Positions 14,769-22,887 of a stretch of 25,161 nt of DNA are shown here, one piece after another. The number at the start of each line of letters is the position of its first letter. The first letter of the stretch is position 1. A model generated the notes under the pieces. That model was given only the letters and a program-made list of their open reading frames with translations. It was not told where the DNA came from and made no database searches. Source of the stretch: Oribacterium sp. UBA3737 (lineage in GTDB: Bacteria; Bacillota_A; Clostridia; Lachnospirales; Lachnospiraceae); contig DFGZ01000047.1 in NCBI GenBank assembly GCA_002371295.1, positions 1 to 25,161 of the forward strand. Reading direction: 5' to 3'. The translations under genes and the position numbers were made by a program.

Positions 14769-16238
14769 ATGGAGATGATAAAAAAACTGAGAGTCCGATT
14801 CGTGGTCATAACCATGGTCATAGTGACCATAATGCTTTTTGTGATCTTCGGACTGGTACTTGGTCTCACCCATCGCCGTATCTTTACCGACAGCGTGAAG
14901 ATGATAGAAGGCGTGTCCTCTATTCCGATGGGAAAGAATAAAAATCGTCGTCCCGAAAGGCGTGGAGTAAACGATAATACAGATGTACAGCTGCCCTTCT
15001 TCAGAGTTGAGGTGGATACAGATGGCAATATAGTAGATACCGACGGGGATTTCTATGATCTTACGGATGAAGAGACTATAAATTCCCTGGTAAGTGAGGT
15101 TTTGTCCAGAAAAGAAAGACTCGGGGATCTGTCTGATTATAATCTTAGATATTTCCGGGCAGTGCCCTCTCAGCTAAGAAAAGATACAAAGCTGTCCGGG
15201 GGCGATCCGCCGGGCCCGGAGCCTGATAAACAGACGGGGATAAATCCGGATACAGAGCCCGGGGTCTCTGATAGTGCAGATGCTGAAAAGGTAAAGGCAG
15301 GACCGGAGCCTGAGGCACCCGGAAATGCTGAAGCTATACCGGACGGTGGAAACGGGGAACCGGATCCATCTGAGATCATGGATGAAAACTGGGACGGCAA
15401 GAGCAACAGGATAATAGTTTTTGCAGACGTTTCTTCTGAAGTCGCCACTATGAAAAATCTTATACGAAACTGCTTTTTCATAGGACTTCTGAGCTTCATA
15501 GTCTTTCTGGTCATCGCCATGTTCTTCGCAAGATGGGCTGTAAAACCGGTTGAGGATGCCTGGATCAGACAGAGGCAGTTCATATCCGATGCTTCACATG
15601 AGCTGAAAACACCGCTGTCTGTCATTCTTACGGATGCGGAAATGCTTAAGTCAAAGGATTTTGATGAATTAAAGAAAAAACAGTTTGCCGACAATATCCT
15701 GACCATGTCCCATCAGATGAGAGGACTTGTGGAAAGTCTGCTGCAGCTGGCAAGAGTTGATAACGGTGCCATACAGAAAGCTCCTGAGCAGATCATCGAT
15801 CTGTCCCGGACAGTGTCAAACGAGATCATGACCTTTGAAGTGATGTTCTTTGAGAAGGGTCTGATGCTTACTGAGGATATCGAAAAGGGAATAAGCATCA
15901 AAGGCGCTCCCCAGTACATCAAACAGGTCATTGAGATACTTCTTGATAATGCCCGGAAATACAGCTTGCCTAACGGAAATGTGGTGGTCTCATTAAAGAA
16001 GTCCGGCTCCCACAAATGCCTTCTCAGCGTGGCTGACCCCGGTGAACAGATCTCAGATGAGGATCTGAAGAACATATTCAAACGTTTCTATCGTATAGAT
16101 GAGGCTAGGGCCATGAACCATTCCTACGGACTGGGGCTCGCCATAGCAGAGAATATAGTGAAGGAACATAAAGGACGTATATGGGCCGAATCCGGTAACG
16201 GAATCAATACCTTTAAGGTGGAACTTCCACTGGCATAA
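14769..16238 (+). CDS. Membrane sensor histidine kinase with acidic extracellular insert
   Basis: Partner of the response regulator above. The 489-residue protein has TM1 (about 11-33), an extracellular region (about 34-230), TM2 (about 231-254), HisKA with His277 in SDASHELKTPLSVI, and an ATPase domain with Asn394 (LLDNARKY) and GLGLAIA (454-460). The usual DxGxG box reads DPGEQI (423-428), so the second glycine is replaced. Residues about 144-210 of the sensor region are a Pro/Gly/Asp/Glu-rich linker without predictable fold. The segment between TM2 and HisKA is too short for a full HAMP domain. ATG at 14769 lies 11 nt after GGAGG at the end of the regulator gene. A strong terminator follows at 16243. 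The stimulus is unknown. Confidence 0.94.
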   Translation: MEMIKKLRVRFVVITMVIVTIMLFVIFGLVLGLTHRRIFTDSVKMIEGVSSIPMGKNKNRRPERRGVNDNTDVQLPFFRVEVDTDGNIVDTDGDFYDLTDEETINSLVSEVLSRKERLGDLSDYNLRYFRAVPSQLRKDTKLSGGDPPGPEPDKQTGINPDTEPGVSDSADAEKVKAGPEPEAPGNAEAIPDGGNGEPDPSEIMDENWDGKSNRIIVFADVSSEVATMKNLIRNCFFIGLLSFIVFLVIAMFFARWAVKPVEDAWIRQRQFISDASHELKTPLSVILTDAEMLKSKDFDELKKKQFADNILTMSHQMRGLVESLLQLARVDNGAIQKAPEQIIDLSRTVSNEIMTFEVMFFEKGLMLTEDIEKGISIKGAPQYIKQVIEILLDNARKYSLPNGNVVVSLKKSGSHKCLLSVADPGEQISDEDLKNIFKRFYRIDEARAMNHSYGLGLAIAENIVKEHKGRIWAESGNGINTFKVELPLA

Positions 16239-16242
16239 AAAA

Positions 16243-16283
16243 CAGCAGCACGTACACACTCATGTACGTGCTGCTGAATTTTT
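16243..16283. terminator. Bidirectional terminator between histidine kinase and MATE genes
   Basis: A perfect 14-bp stem (16243-16256 with 16263-16276) with a 6-nt loop is followed by AATTTTTTT on the plus strand and TTTTTT on the minus strand. It starts 4 nt after the kinase stop and can end both convergent transcripts. Confidence 0.9.
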
Positions 16284-16313
16284 TTACTTATAGTATTCCG
16301 GCCGGGCAAAAGT

Positions 16314-16398
16314 TGATATCGGACCGCTTCGCGCTATGCGCATCCGGGAACGTCAGCCCATTAAGTTCCCTTCGCGAAGACTTATGACACTTATATCA
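16314..16398. repeat. Palindromic intergenic repeat overlapping the MATE stop codon
   Basis: The ends are TGATATCGG (16314) and, on the minus strand, TGATATAAGTGTCATAAGTC (16379-16398). Inner stems are CTTCGCG/CGCGAAG (16327-16333, 16372-16378) and GGGAAC/GTTCCC (16346-16351, 16365-16370). The TGA stop of the MATE gene (16396-16398) is the first triplet of the right end. Confidence 0.8.
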
Positions 16399-17784
16399 GA
16401 TGAGCTGATGTCTCATCCATTTCTTGCCCATAAGCCTGTGAATATAGAAAAGTCCGCGTACCAGCCAGTCCAGGGACATGCCGTACCATACTGCGATGGG
16501 GCCGAAGCCCATGACGCGAATGAGGAAGGTCGTAAGTGCCACTCTTGTACACCACATGGACATGGAAGAAACTATCATGGTGTAGCTTACATCCCCGGCA
16601 GCCCTGAGTCCGTAAGGAATGATGAAGCTTGGCACCCAGAAGATACATTTGAGGACTGTGATATAAATCATCATATCGAAGCACATAGCTGCGCTTTGCG
16701 GCTCCATACCGGCCAGCCACATGACAGGCTTGCAAAGTGCAAATGTCAGGAGACAGGAACCTATGATGACGTAATCACCTATTCTCATGTGCTTTACTAT
16801 GTAGTATTTTGCCTCTTCTCTTCTTCCGGCTCCAAGGGTCTGACCTGTCACGGTCATAAGACCCGTTCCGACAGCAATGGCGGCGATTCCGTTCACATTT
16901 TCAAAGATGATGGTCATGGCCTGAGCCGCTATAGCGGTGGTGCCCAGAGTTGAGACTGAGGACTGGATCGCCAGCTTTCCGAACTGGAACATACTGTTCT
17001 CCACACCGGATGGAATTCCGATGAAGAGTATACGTTTTATCATATCAAAATCAGGTTTTATAATGTATTGTCTTATGACTATAGGCTGTGCCGGACGTCG
17101 AAGGGCAATGATCAGAACTATGGCTGAAAACATACGGGAGATTAGTGTTGACAGCGCGGCACCGAAGACGCTCCATCCGAAGATGAAAATGAAAACATAA
17201 TTTCCGATGATGTTCAGGATATTGGATATGATGGATATCTTCATGGGGAATTTACTGTTCCCCCCTGCCCTGTAAAATGCAGCCCCAACCTGATAAAGCG
17301 CTATAAAAGGAAAGGATGCGGCGGTATATCTGAAATATATTTTGGAGTTCTCCATAACTCCATCTGCGACCTGACCGAAAACAAGACGAAGGATACCTGC
17401 ATTGAAGAACTCTGCCATAAGCATTACCGAAAGAGATATGGCCATGACAGACAGGATTATCTGCTGGGCAGCTTTGTTAGCTCTCCCGGTGTTGCCGGAT
17501 CCTATATACTGGGAACAGATGATGGTTCCGCCTGTTGCGATAGCAGAGAACATCTGGATGACCAGGGTATTGATGGAATCCGTCAGTGAAACTGCGGAGA
17601 TGGCTTCGCTTCCTACACGGGTGACCATCATGGAATCCGCCATGCCCATAAAGGCTGTAAGGAGGTTCTCGATCATGAGTGGAATGAGGAGCTTTTTCAG
17701 GTCAAGGTTTGAAAACTCCAGATCATCCCAATTTATTTTTGATTTGTCATATAAGCGGTTTAATCGAAATAGATAGTGATACAC
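16396..17784 (-). CDS. MATE family multidrug/toxin efflux transporter
   Basis: The 462-residue membrane protein belongs to the MATE family, which exports drugs or metabolites in exchange for Na+ or H+. Signs are the two-fold hydrophobic pattern of about 12 helices, the N-terminal LLIPLMIENLLTAFMGMADSMMV with a following VGSEAISAVSLTDS, and the matching IGIPSGVENSMFQFGKL in the second half. The start codon is GTG at 17784, 8 nt after AAAGGAG; no in-frame ATG is near. The N-terminus is preceded by about 30 polar residues, slightly long for the family. Its stop codon lies inside a palindromic repeat. It lies downstream of maf on the same strand, with a possible weak terminator between. The substrate is unknown. 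Confidence 0.92.
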   Translation of the reverse strand: MYHYLFRLNRLYDKSKINWDDLEFSNLDLKKLLIPLMIENLLTAFMGMADSMMVTRVGSEAISAVSLTDSINTLVIQMFSAIATGGTIICSQYIGSGNTGRANKAAQQIILSVMAISLSVMLMAEFFNAGILRLVFGQVADGVMENSKIYFRYTAASFPFIALYQVGAAFYRAGGNSKFPMKISIISNILNIIGNYVFIFIFGWSVFGAALSTLISRMFSAIVLIIALRRPAQPIVIRQYIIKPDFDMIKRILFIGIPSGVENSMFQFGKLAIQSSVSTLGTTAIAAQAMTIIFENVNGIAAIAVGTGLMTVTGQTLGAGRREEAKYYIVKHMRIGDYVIIGSCLLTFALCKPVMWLAGMEPQSAAMCFDMMIYITVLKCIFWVPSFIIPYGLRAAGDVSYTMIVSSMSMWCTRVALTTFLIRVMGFGPIAVWYGMSLDWLVRGLFYIHRLMGKKWMRHQLI

Positions 17785-17803
17785 CGGTTATTCTCCTTTA
17801 TGT

Positions 17804-17829
17804 AAAAGGACAGAAGCAGTGCCCTGTCC
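17804..17829 (-). terminator. Possible weak terminator of maf
   Basis: GGACAG/CTGTCC (17808-17813, 17824-17829) with a 10-nt loop is followed on the minus strand by TTTT. The stem is only 6 bp, so this is a low-confidence call; it overlaps the region just upstream of the MATE ribosome site. Confidence 0.3.
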
Positions 17830-17930
17830 GGGTGAAATGACTACTGTATACCTATGTGGGTACAGGGACAAAAGTTCCGAGGAAAACCTGTGGCAGTCCT
17901 ATGACGAAAGGTGCTGACCTCAGAATCCTG

Positions 17931-18566
17931 TCAGAGTAAATGTTTGATCCGCTGAAAGACCTCGGCTACAGGAAGGCCCACAACATTGTTGTAATCACCA
18001 TCTATACCCTTCACATATTTTGCGAAGGTTCCCTGTATACCATAGGCACCCGCCTTGTCCATAGGCTCTTCGGAGTCAGAATAGGAAAGAATCTCATCTT
18101 CAGTCATGGGATATACATGAACATCCGTCCGTACTGAGAAGTTCTCGACCATAGTTCCGTAAGGCTCAGTGAAGCTGTCCTGATTCCTGTTATCTTCCGG
18201 AGAGGCCATCGAAGGGACAATTATGACTGTTACTCCTGTATAGACCTGATGGGTCCTTCCCTGAAGTTTTCTAATCATCTCCGCTGCCTCTTCATGTGAA
18301 TGAGGCTTTCCGAGAATGCTTCCATCTATAGATACCACTGTGTCTGCTCCCAGTATCAGGGCAGCAGTGCCCTCTTCTGCCACGGTTTTTGAAGCGATAT
18401 CCGATGCCTTCTGTTTTGAAAGAGACATGACCACCTCGGATGGCACGGAAGATGTAACGATCTCTTCTATGCTGCTTGGAATGATCTCGGGCACAATGCC
18501 GATCTGTTCAAGAAGCTCTTTTCTTCGCGGCGAACCGGAAGCCAGAATAAAACGATTTATATGCAT
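17931..18566 (-). CDS. maf: Maf-family nucleoside triphosphate pyrophosphatase
   Basis: Maf/YhdE-type enzymes hydrolyse non-canonical or modified nucleoside triphosphates (dTTP, UTP and similar) to monophosphates, a house-cleaning function formerly linked to septum formation. The 211-residue protein has the signature ASGSPRRKELLEQIG (9-23), GADTVV with catalytic Asp75 (73-78), GKPHSHEEAAEMI (86-98) and the C-terminal DKAGAYGIQG (170-179) with DYNNVVGLP. A polar insert of about 20 residues at 118-141 makes it slightly longer than usual. The ATG at 18566 has AAAGGA 8 nt upstream; a TTG start 21 nt earlier is in frame but has no ribosome site. It diverges from the LacI-type gene. Confidence 0.92.
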   Translation of the reverse strand: MHINRFILASGSPRRKELLEQIGIVPEIIPSSIEEIVTSSVPSEVVMSLSKQKASDIASKTVAEEGTAALILGADTVVSIDGSILGKPHSHEEAAEMIRKLQGRTHQVYTGVTVIIVPSMASPEDNRNQDSFTEPYGTMVENFSVRTDVHVYPMTEDEILSYSDSEEPMDKAGAYGIQGTFAKYVKGIDGDYNNVVGLPVAEVFQRIKHLL

Positions 18567-18702
18567 AAAGATTCCTTTCAAAATCAATACTGTTCACAGT
18601 CTCTGTACCGTGAGGATTTTGTATGTAAGGGCTTACAAAGCGCGTTGGTATAATTATATATAAAGCACACGGTTTATTCCATATGCTATATTGACGGTAT
18701 TC

Positions 18703-18768
18703 TTGACAAGAAGTTGAGGGAAAACTAAAATTAACACAGCCAGGAAAATCAACGGGTTAACCGGTTAA
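18703..18768 (+). promoter_or_regulatory. Promoter and operator of the LacI-type regulator
   Basis: TTGACA (18703-18708) and TAAAAT (18726-18731) are exactly 17 nt apart. About 20 bp after the expected start lies TTAACCGGTTAA (18757-18768), a perfect 12-bp palindrome with the central CG typical of LacI-family operators. This suggests the regulator represses its own gene. Between the operator and the start codon is a small GC-rich hairpin (about 18779-18795). Confidence 0.75.
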
Positions 18769-18843
18769 TAAGCTGCACGGCCCCCACCGGGTCGGCATCG
18801 ACTTTTTGCACATATTTCATGATATAGACAGTTGGGGAGTTAT

Positions 18844-19854
18844 ATGGGACGTGAAGGAAAAATCACAATTAAGGATATAGCGGAGATGGCAGGGGTATCC
18901 AAGACCACTGTCTCCTTCTTTTTAAACGGAAAGACCGACAAAATGTCGCCTGAGACCAGAACAAAGATACAGGAGATAATTCAGAAAACAAATTATCGTC
19001 CCAATATCGCAGCCCGGACACTTAATCAGAAGAAAACAAATCTCATAGGAGTCATCATAGGTGATATCACCAATACATTCTCCAATAAGATAGTTAAGGG
19101 AATTGAAGATACCGCCAGAAAGCGCGGATACCAGACATTGATAGGAAATTCCGCTTATGACACGGAGATGGAATCAAGTTATGTAAGCCGGATGCTCACG
19201 CTCGGTGCTGATGGCTTCATCATACAGCCAACACCCGGATTCCATGTAACTTCGGAGATCATAAGAGATGAAAACAAACCCTTTGTTTATTTTGACAGTA
19301 AGGTTTATGAGGATGATGCCTATTGGGTAAAGACAGATAACTATACAGCCACTTACAGGGCTATAGACAAGCTTATCCAAAAGGGATACGGAAATTTTCT
19401 GATGATAGGCGCAGATCCTTCAAGGCTCAGTACCCGTATAGAACGTTCTTCGGGTTTCACTGACTGTATGGAAAAAAACGGGCTTAGCTACAGGAATCTC
19501 GAGATAAGGGACGGCGCCATAGACAAAGAAGAAGTTGAGAGATTTGTAAGGCTCAATATGGACACTGAAAAGCCTACACTGGTCTATGTTCCGAACTGCT
19601 GGGCACTGCCGGAGGTCTACAGAGCTTTACAGCCTTTGAAGGACAATATACCTCATAAGCTGGGGATTATAGGCTTTGATAATGTTGAATGGGCGGAGTT
19701 CTCATATCCGAAGATAAGTACCATAGTCCAGCCGGCCTATGAAGAGGGCCAGAAGGCTGCAGAGATACTTATCGATCAGATTGAGGAAACCAATGAAGAA
19801 AAGATCCACCAGACGCTGAAGTGTTCGGTGAACTGGTCGGAGTCAACGATGTAA
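18844..19854 (+). CDS. LacI/PurR family transcriptional regulator
   Basis: The 336-residue DNA-binding repressor has an N-terminal helix-turn-helix (about 7-28, ITIKDIAEMAGVSKTTVS), hinge YRPNIAARTL (51-60) and a periplasmic-binding-protein-like ligand domain (about 65-330), which begins NLIGVIIGDITNTFS. It has the family's normal length. The recognition helix is followed by FFLNGK, where many members have RVLNG. I chose the ATG at 18844, which follows GGGGAG; an in-frame TTG at 18832 has no ribosome site. The ligand is probably a sugar or other small molecule, but no sugar uptake or catabolic gene lies nearby, so its targets beyond its own promoter are unknown. Confidence 0.93.
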   Translation: MGREGKITIKDIAEMAGVSKTTVSFFLNGKTDKMSPETRTKIQEIIQKTNYRPNIAARTLNQKKTNLIGVIIGDITNTFSNKIVKGIEDTARKRGYQTLIGNSAYDTEMESSYVSRMLTLGADGFIIQPTPGFHVTSEIIRDENKPFVYFDSKVYEDDAYWVKTDNYTATYRAIDKLIQKGYGNFLMIGADPSRLSTRIERSSGFTDCMEKNGLSYRNLEIRDGAIDKEEVERFVRLNMDTEKPTLVYVPNCWALPEVYRALQPLKDNIPHKLGIIGFDNVEWAEFSYPKISTIVQPAYEEGQKAAEILIDQIEETNEEKIHQTLKCSVNWSESTM

Positions 19855-19861
19855 AGTAAAT

Positions 19862-20017
19862 AAAAATGCTGCGGGACCGCACCGGCTCACTCGGTTGAAA
19901 GTACATCCTGCTTGATGTGTTCGCACCTGGCACACGCTTAGTGCCAGGATGCGTACACATCTTCGATGTCTGTTCTTTCAACTCGCAAGCCAAGGTGCAT
20001 GTCCCGCAGCATTTTTT
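19862..20017. terminator. Large nested-stem element between convergent lacI-type and hybrid kinase genes
   Basis: A perfect 16-bp outer stem (19862-19877 with 20001-20016) encloses further perfect inverted repeats at matching depth: TTGAAAG/CTTTCAA (19895-19901, 19975-19981), GATGTGT/ACACATC (19914-19920, 19955-19961) and CCTGGCAC/GTGCCAGG (19926-19933, 19941-19948). T tracts follow on both strands (TTTTTTGTTT and TTTTTATTT), so it probably ends both transcripts. A simple terminator would need only the outer arms with a short loop, so the 123-nt folded interior is unusual. No coding sequence is evident in this gap. Confidence 0.8.
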
Positions 20018-20071
20018 GTTTATCGGGTTTACCCTGTTAGAGGCAATTTTCTCTGAACCTTCTTTTTATGA

Positions 20072-22657
20072 TTACAGTATGGAATCTATTATCTCTATAG
20101 CGATCTCGGCATCGAGGGTAGAAAGAGCATCCCCGATGTCCTGCAATTTCTTTTTTATATCATCTGTAAGTTCTGATTCATCAAGCTCATTAAGGGCCTT
20201 TTCAGCGGAGTCATAATCATAATTGTTCAAAGAGCTTTTGATTCGTGCCAGTACATCGGAAAGGTCTTTTGTCTTTTTTTCCTCCTGCTTTGTGCCCCTA
20301 TCCTCCGGAAGATTAAGATTTTTATTATAGCTTCGATAGAGAGCAAGCATAGGTGCTGTCAGGGAATCCAGAGTATCTGTGTCATGATTCTTTCCGGCAG
20401 TTTCAAGCATTTGACAGAGCCCTGAGAGCTCGTTGGCACCTATCACTTTTGAGGTACTTTTCAGAGCATGGACTGAAATAGTGTAGTTTTCCCAGTCTTT
20501 CTGATTGTAATCCTTCTCTATATTGTCTGCATTCTCGGATATATGATTCCTGAATTCTGTGATAACGGTGCTGAGAAGCCGGGCATTTCCAGTATTTTTC
20601 AGTGCGGAAGGAAGATGGATCCCTTTTAGCCCGGAAAGATCCAGGGATGTATCATCTTGGTATATTTCATCATCTGATGCATCTCCTTCGGATTCAATGC
20701 TTAGATTCCGGAGTTTTTTGGGAGTGACCGGATTTCCGTTAAATCCACCGTCATCCGACAGGATGACCTTATCCTTCGGGAGATAATTAATGAGAAGCTT
20801 TTCCAAAAGTTCCACGTTAACAGGTTTTGAAATGTAATCGTCGAATCCGAGATTCAGGTACTCCTCTCTTGCTCCGTGTATGGCATTGGCAGTAAGGGCT
20901 ATGTATGGAGTTACTTTGTTTTTATTATCGGCTCTTTCACGCATCCTCATCAGGGTCTCCACACCGTCCATATCCGGCATGAGATGATCGATAAATATAC
21001 AATCATACTTTTCTTCGCATACTTTTCTGATTCCGTCCGGACCGTTTTTTACTGTATCTACCTGAATCTGTGTTTCCTTGAGAAGTCCGGTTATGACAGT
21101 AAGGTTCATGGAATTATCATCGATGACAAGTATACGGCCCTCAGGGGCAGAAAAGCTCGCATGTTTGACTTTTTTGCTTCTCAGGTGCTCTCTGTAGGAT
21201 TCTGTGTAATCACCTATAGGGATATCCTTTATCAGCTTCTGCTTTATCTCAAAGGAAAAATCACTGCCTTCTCCGTAAACACTGCTTACCTCGAGTCTTG
21301 AATCCATAAGGGCGAGGATATGTTTTACGATATTCATTCCGAGACCCGTACCCTCGATGGATCTGTTTCTGTTTTCTTCAATGCGTTCAAAAGGAGAAAA
21401 CAGCTTTTTGAGATCATCTTCTTTTATCCCTATACCGGTATCTACAGATCTGAAGCGGAGGTATATGTTTTTGTCTGCTCCTCTTCTTGAAGTCACACTA
21501 AATGTTATTGATCCGCTTTCCGTGTATTTGACGGCATTGATGAGGATGTTCAGAACGCATTGTTTTATACGGATATCATCACCATAGAGATAGTTTGGGA
21601 TATCCGATGAAACTTCCACCTTGAATTCTATGGGTTTATCCTTGACCCTTGACTTTGTCATGTAGACTATGTCATTGATAAGGGTGCTTAGCTCATAGTT
21701 TACAGGGATTATATCCATCTTATGAGCTTCTATCTTTGAGAAATCCAGTATGTCGCTGATGATATAAAGGAGTGCTTCCCCTGCGCTTTTAATATTGGCA
21801 GTATACTCATTGAGCTTTAAATCATCATATTCACGCATGATCATTTCGTTCATGCCAAGGATAGCATTGATAGGTGTGCGTATCTCATGGGACATCTTTG
21901 AAAGGAACATGGATTTGGCATCGTTTGCAGCCTGCATGTCGGAAAGCTCCCGGGCCATCTTTTCATCCTGCAGCTTGTGGAGCTGATAGGAGGTCACAAG
22001 ATGTTCTATACGTTCTCTCTGCAGAATATAATGGATGGATATGGATACTATGGCAAAGGTCACACAGTTTACCAGATCTCCTGTGGCAATGGAGGCTGAT
22101 TTAAACAGAAAGGACGTAAATATGAGGAGGCTGACATTTATGATGCAGATTATCATATATACGATCATGGAGTCTGCAAACATGGTCGATGTGACTATCA
22201 AAAGTGCAAGCATGGCTGTTGCCACCACATTTACATCAGATACGGACTCTATGATGCTGAAAAACAGAAGTAGAGCGATGGATAATCGACACACTGTCGA
22301 ATAATATTGGATCGAATTCTTCCTGCTGAAGTGATAATAAACCCGGAGTATGGAGGTTATGGTGAAGAAACCTATGTATTCCGGAAGCATCTCGGGTCTT
22401 ATGATCCCCATGATACTGAGCACAGCAAATATACCCATGAGAGTTTGAAAAATAGCAGTGAAATTCACACTTTTTCTGTAAGCCTGTTCAAGTATTATAC
22501 GGCGGCTTTCATCATAGGCATCCTGTTTATATCCGTAATTATTGAATATTATTAGTTTTTCCAGTAATTTTTTCATATATGATCCATTTATTAATGTTAT
22601 CCTCATGAATTCCGCAACCATCCGGAAAAGGAACATGAGGGTGACTTTGTTTTGCAT
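20072..22657 (-). CDS. Hybrid sensor histidine kinase with receiver and HPt domains
   Basis: A multi-step phosphorelay kinase; residue numbers count from the ATG at 22657. About six hydrophobic segments (65-215) form a membrane input region with short loops. They are followed by HisKA with His257 (KMSHEIRTPINAIL), an ATPase domain with LNILINAVKY (369-378) and GTGLGMNIV (436-444), a receiver with Asp513/Asp514, phospho-acceptor Asp557 and Lys611, and an HPt domain with His730 in VHALKSTSKVIG. The last 80 residues are a charged helical tail. The true start may be the ATG at 22576 (residue 28), since the promoter at 22678-22706 would leave under 15 nt before 22657 and no ribosome site is seen there. 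No cognate output regulator lies nearby. Confidence 0.92.
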   Translation of the reverse strand: MQNKVTLMFLFRMVAEFMRITLINGSYMKKLLEKLIIFNNYGYKQDAYDESRRIILEQAYRKSVNFTAIFQTLMGIFAVLSIMGIIRPEMLPEYIGFFTITSILRVYYHFSRKNSIQYYSTVCRLSIALLLFFSIIESVSDVNVVATAMLALLIVTSTMFADSMIVYMIICIINVSLLIFTSFLFKSASIATGDLVNCVTFAIVSISIHYILQRERIEHLVTSYQLHKLQDEKMARELSDMQAANDAKSMFLSKMSHEIRTPINAILGMNEMIMREYDDLKLNEYTANIKSAGEALLYIISDILDFSKIEAHKMDIIPVNYELSTLINDIVYMTKSRVKDKPIEFKVEVSSDIPNYLYGDDIRIKQCVLNILINAVKYTESGSITFSVTSRRGADKNIYLRFRSVDTGIGIKEDDLKKLFSPFERIEENRNRSIEGTGLGMNIVKHILALMDSRLEVSSVYGEGSDFSFEIKQKLIKDIPIGDYTESYREHLRSKKVKHASFSAPEGRILVIDDNSMNLTVITGLLKETQIQVDTVKNGPDGIRKVCEEKYDCIFIDHLMPDMDGVETLMRMRERADNKNKVTPYIALTANAIHGAREEYLNLGFDDYISKPVNVELLEKLLINYLPKDKVILSDDGGFNGNPVTPKKLRNLSIESEGDASDDEIYQDDTSLDLSGLKGIHLPSALKNTGNARLLSTVITEFRNHISENADNIEKDYNQKDWENYTISVHALKSTSKVIGANELSGLCQMLETAGKNHDTDTLDSLTAPMLALYRSYNKNLNLPEDRGTKQEEKKTKDLSDVLARIKSSLNNYDYDSAEKALNELDESELTDDIKKKLQDIGDALSTLDAEIAIEIIDSIL

Positions 22658-22677
22658 AAGATTATATCGGGAAAAAT

Positions 22678-22706
22678 TTTATATCATATAATAGAAAAAG
22701 TGACAA
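22678..22706 (-). promoter_or_regulatory. Predicted promoter of the hybrid kinase
   Basis: On the minus strand TTGTCA (22701-22706) and TATAAA (22678-22683) are separated by 17 nt in a very A/T-rich stretch. The expected start near 22671 favours translation from 22576 or 22606 over 22657. Confidence 0.6.
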
Positions 22707-22729
22707 GAAAAACTTAAGAAAGCCATTAA

Positions 22730-22774
22730 AAAATCCGGATACAATTCTGCAATTAAGAATTGTATCCGGATTTT
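22730..22774 (-). terminator. Terminator of the FHA-ATPase/ABC-2 permease unit
   Basis: A perfect 19-bp stem (22730-22748 with 22756-22774) with a 7-nt loop is followed on the minus strand by further T (six in total including the stem end). It lies about 110 nt after the permease stop, beyond the palindromic repeat at 22799-22880. Confidence 0.85.
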
Positions 22775-22798
22775 GCTTTTAGGATATCTGGTTAGGGT

Positions 22799-22880
22799 AT
22801 GATATAAGTGCCATAAGTCTCTTGCTTCGATTGTGCCTGCACAAAAGCTAGGTACAGGCTGTATGAATCATGGTATTTTT
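22799..22880. repeat. Palindromic intergenic repeat after the ABC-2 permease gene
   Basis: The left end GATATAAGTGCCATAAGTC (22801-22819) differs by one base from the copy at 16379-16397. The right end (22865-22880) is a poorly kept inverted copy sharing CATGATTC with the element at 10565-10660. An inner stem pairs GCCTG (22835-22839) with CAGGC (22855-22859). It begins just after the permease stop codon on the minus strand. Confidence 0.65.
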
Positions 22881-22887
22881 AGCCCCA

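Noticed and set aside
20876..21301. 141-codon plus-strand frame inside the hybrid kinase
   Set aside because: It is antisense to the conserved receiver and ATPase domains, with no ribosome site and no recognisable protein. It is a shadow of the kinase gene.
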